10,116 nucleotides of DNA from Neolecta irregularis DAH-3 (Eukaryota; Ascomycota; Neolectomycetes; Neolectales; Neolectaceae), in contig LXFE01000880.1 in NCBI GenBank assembly GCA_001929475.1, positions 1 through 10,116 of the forward strand, read 5' to 3'. The notes under the pieces are model-generated. The model did no database searches. It saw only the letters and a list, made by a program, of their open reading frames with translations, and was not told where the DNA came from. Below, piece by piece: positions 7,992 through 10,116 of the stretch (the first letter of the stretch is position 1; each line of letters begins with the position of its first letter). The position numbers were made by a program, and so were the translations under genes.

Positions 7992-9236
7992 ATGAGTGTC
8001 CATGGCCTAGTAGGAATCAATAAACCCAGTGGATTCACCTCTGCCCAAATCATCAACCAACTTCAACAAGTATTCAAGAACTCGCCGATGTTTCGGGACC
8101 ACATCTACGATAATGAAGGCAAACTATTGAAGAGAAAAAGATTTCAACAAAATGTCAAGGCATGAACTCAAGGCGAGTCGGCTCTAATCGAACAAGATGG
8201 GTCATGGTGGTACACTGGATCCACTGGCAACTGGTGTTCTTGGTACAAGTGTTTTGCGACAACCATTTTTCTGACTGGGAGTTGTGGGTATTGGAGCAGC
8301 AACAAAACGACTTGGAGAGTTTTTGCACTGTTCAAAGGTCGATCTTATTCGAATGCGACTAAGATTGGAAGGAATACGAGGCAACTGCCCTGTCTGGCGG
8401 CATTACAGATACCTATGATTGTGAGGGAAGAATCTTATTCCGGAAACCGTATCAACATATCACACGAGAGAAGGTATTAACTGCTCTTTCACAATTCCGA
8501 GGGGAAATTATGCAGAAGCCGCCAATGTATCGGCATCAGTTTTTTTCCATTAATTTTCAGATACTCGGCATTAAAAATGAATGGGAAACCGCTATATGAC
8601 TATGCTCGTGAAGGAAAAGAATTGCCTAAAGAGATTGCAGCCAGATCAGTTACTGTCGAAAGCATCGAACTAACGGATTGGAATACTGAGCATAACTGGC
8701 CAGAACCGGAAGAAGTTGTTATAGAAGATCTCGATTCTAAGAATGCACAAATCGAGAAAGTTGAACTCGCTCAGCATGGTAAACCTAATCTTGTGGACGA
8801 AGCCGATTCGAGGCCACAGCAGCCCGAGGTAGATCAACATGAAACAACAACAGTAGACACATTGACACCATCTTCCAAAAGACTGCGCGAAGAAGCAGAA
8901 GTTGGCGAAGACACCCATATCAAATTGCCTGATGATCATTTGAACGCAAGACCGACTGCACAACGGAAAATCTATGACAAACCACCCGCCTTTTCAATTC
9001 GAATGACGGTATCATCTGGAACGTATGTGCGATCCATTATCCACGACCTTGGAGTAGCCCTCGGCAGTGGAGCATATATGGTGGAGCTCCAGAGAACCCG
9101 CCAAGGCCAATTTGCCTTGAAGCAAGGTAATGTCCTAGAATGGGGATTCTGGGAGCAGGATGGCTGGGAAGAGAAAATTAAAACCTTACTAGAACAATCA
9201 CATCGTGGCAAGAGCATTCCTGCTGATGAAAAGTGA
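7992..9236 (+). CDS. PUS4: tRNA pseudouridine-55 synthase (TruB/Pus4 family), five exons
   Basis: Converts U55 in the T-loop of tRNAs to pseudouridine; eukaryotic Pus4 acts on nuclear and mitochondrial tRNAs. Exons: 7992-8159, 8197-8242, 8282-8337, 8372-8526, 8561-9236, giving 366 residues (yeast Pus4 is about 400). Conserved blocks in order: GINKPSGFTSAQ at residues 8-19, MGHGGTLDPLATGVLVVGIG from 57 with catalytic Asp64, KPPIYSALKMNGKPLYDYAR ending at 158, and SSGTYVRSIIHDLG from 293. Residues about 187-277 are an acidic, low-complexity insertion between the catalytic core blocks, longer than in bacterial TruB. There is no long basic presequence, so mitochondrial import is not evident. Intron 1 (8160-8196) is modelled as GC-AG to give NVKMGHGG; a 43-nt GT-AG choice (8154-8196) is also in frame but drops Val-Lys. 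The Met at 7992 directly precedes the first conserved block. Confidence 0.95.
8160..8196 (+). other. PUS4: GC-AG intron in PUS4
   Basis: A 37-nt intron with donor CAAG|GCATGA, branch CTAAT and acceptor ACAAG. The donor hexamer is identical to that of the LIG4 intron at 6918. It keeps the VK that normally precedes the M/I/V-GHGGTLD motif of Pus4/TruB proteins. The GT at 8154 offers a 43-nt alternative that removes those two residues. Confidence 0.65.
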
Positions 9237-9309
9237 TTTTAAGAAAAGGAATCAATGTCCTGTCAGAAAACATTTGGATTGGGTGATCGGTTTGTAGAAA
9301 AGTAGAAAA

Positions 9310-9349
9310 TGTCAAGGTGCCTTTTGTAAACCATATTCTTATCTTGACA
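9310..9349 (+). repeat. Inverted repeat / possible hairpin in the PUS4 3' region
   Basis: TGTCAAG at 9310-9316 is a perfect inverted repeat of CTTGACA at 9343-9349, with a 26-base loop. It lies 74 bases after the PUS4 stop codon, so it would be in the 3' UTR. The long loop and 7-base arms make it a weak structure that could be chance. Confidence 0.25.
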
Positions 9350-9414
9350 AGTTGTAACACCAGTATATCTTTTCACAATTTTTCCTATGAGCGCTCCTCA
9401 ATGAAAATATCCAC

Positions 9415-9420
9415 TTTATT
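9415..9420 (-). terminator. Candidate minus-strand polyadenylation signal AATAAA
   Basis: The + strand TTTATT reads AATAAA on the minus strand. It lies about 100 bases beyond a minus-strand stop codon at 9522-9524, as expected for a convergent gene ending here. It overlaps the expected 3' UTR of PUS4, and the gene it would serve is itself doubtful. Confidence 0.25.
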
Positions 9421-9433
9421 TCAACAATAACTG

Positions 9434-9439
9434 AATAAA
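9434..9439 (+). terminator. Candidate polyadenylation signal AATAAA for PUS4
   Basis: A canonical AATAAA hexamer 198 bases after the PUS4 stop, in AT-rich sequence. It is the only canonical hexamer I noticed on the + strand in this spacer. Fungi often use degenerate signals, so the actual cleavage site is unproven. Confidence 0.4.
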
Positions 9440-10116
9440 TACTACTTCTGAAATGAAAGATTACATTGTTTATCAGAATGAGGGATGCAGCCTTGATGAA
9501 CCCCAGGAATTTCATCGATACTCAGGTCCGAATGGATCTAACACCGGGGTCAAAATAATTGCTGGTAGTATTGGATCGAGTGACACCACATAATTCAACA
9601 GGCTTTGATGTGGATGAGACAATGACCTGCAAAGGTTAGTGAGTACTCACAAGAAGCGCAACGCACTATTCGCAGTGCTGTTGATTGATAGCCTCACGCA
9701 ACCCTGCAGATGCGAATGCTGGATATATCGCTAAGAATAGTGGGAAACAGGTTTATCCTGGCTGACGGTGAAGTGTCAAAGAGGGGCTGTGATCGTGAAG
9801 ATCTTTAGGGCGATATTTGCATCAGACAATGAATAAGCATATGGAGACTGATGAGGTGAGTATGAAGTAGTATGACATTGATACTGTTGCTAGCAATGGG
9901 ATACATGGGTATTAGGGCCGGGGTGTGCAGAAATTGGTGAACGTGGGTCAGATAGCGTGCATGCGGTAACCCTCACGACTGGGAAGCGGGGGATAGAGGG
10001 TAGAACAGGACAGAGGAAGCGAGGGAACAATATCTATATAAATGTACATGGCAGCAGGTCAGCAAAAGACTCTGGCAAGGCCCTGGTTGAGGCGGTGGAG
10101 GGCGCGGGACTCTTCC

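Larger units (their letters stand above)
9237..10116. other. Unassigned 880-base 3' region
   Basis: I cannot build a convincing gene here. The first 200 bases look like the PUS4 3' UTR, ending near AATAAA at 9434-9439. From about 9522 upward the minus strand has suggestive pieces: a 40-base stretch at 9627-9666 that reads on that strand as GTGCGT...CACTAAC...TTTGCAG, open exon-like frames on both sides, and a minus-strand AATAAA at 9415-9420. The frames on either side cannot be joined without a stop. At the right edge the + strand has TATATAAA (10035-10042) overlapping an ATG at 10042 that stays open to the window end (25 codons, Arg-rich). The last 40 bases are clearly more GC-rich than the rest. 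Confidence 0.4.

Noticed and set aside
241-9236. Reading the broken reading frames as frameshifted pseudogenes or a low-quality assembly
   Set aside because: Almost every break coincides with a 33-44 nt GT/GC...AG segment carrying a branch-like motif. Removing these restores conserved motifs and gives lengths divisible by three in all five genes.
9453-9593. A 46-codon + strand ORF starting MKDYIVYQ
   Set aside because: Short, no family resemblance and no intron-bounded extension; it overlaps the minus-strand candidate exon. Not supported as a gene.
10042-10116. + strand start of a new gene at ATG 10042, after TATATAAA
   Set aside because: The TATA-like element overlaps the ATG, so it cannot be that start's promoter. 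Only 25 codons are visible and the opposite strand is equally open, so it is mentioned only in the regional entry.
1-10116. tRNA, rRNA, CRISPR or transposable-element content
   Set aside because: No T-loop with a matching cloverleaf, no regularly spaced repeats, no terminal repeats and no transposase or reverse-transcriptase motifs were seen.
1-10116. An inverted repeat between the GC-rich window ends
   Set aside because: Both ends contain CCGCGCC-like sequence, but the match does not extend beyond a few bases and is explained by composition.

Overview
This window is nuclear DNA from a fungus or a close fungal relative. It carries five tightly packed protein genes, all on the + strand, separated by only about 140-220 bases. 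They are cut into short exons by tiny spliceosomal introns, so a plain six-frame view looks like frameshifted debris. Read through the introns, every gene is intact: each spliced model is an exact multiple of three and rebuilds conserved motifs across the junctions. I place 47 introns of 33-44 nt, many exactly 39 nt, most with a CTGAC/CTAAC-like branch motif 5-15 nt before the acceptor. The fungal assignment rests on the two-helix membrane protein, the fungal-style branch points and the gene set. I cannot name the lineage.

Layout. 241-1429: glyoxalase II (hydroxyacylglutathione hydrolase), with a mitochondrial-type presequence and an internal Met that could start a cytosolic form. 1623-2461: DUF1264/oil-body-associated-protein (OBAP) homologue. 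2604-3736: uncharacterised protein with a low-complexity N-terminus and two C-terminal membrane helices. 3893-7773: DNA ligase IV (LIG4) of non-homologous end joining, split by up to 28 introns, including an 11-nt exon. 7992-9236: tRNA pseudouridine-55 synthase (PUS4/TruB family). 1-240 is the AT-rich upstream flank. 9237-10116 has no gene I can model, although there are hints of a minus-strand gene and a possible + strand start at the very edge.

The genes do not form a pathway: methylglyoxal detoxification, a lipid-body-type protein, a membrane protein, DNA repair and tRNA modification are unrelated. Sharing a strand does not imply an operon here. The distinctive signal is the splicing. Besides the extreme shortness, up to five introns begin with GC rather than GT, four of them with GCAT. 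One LIG4 intron-like segment has an ideal donor but no AG acceptor, and it is in frame and stop-free.
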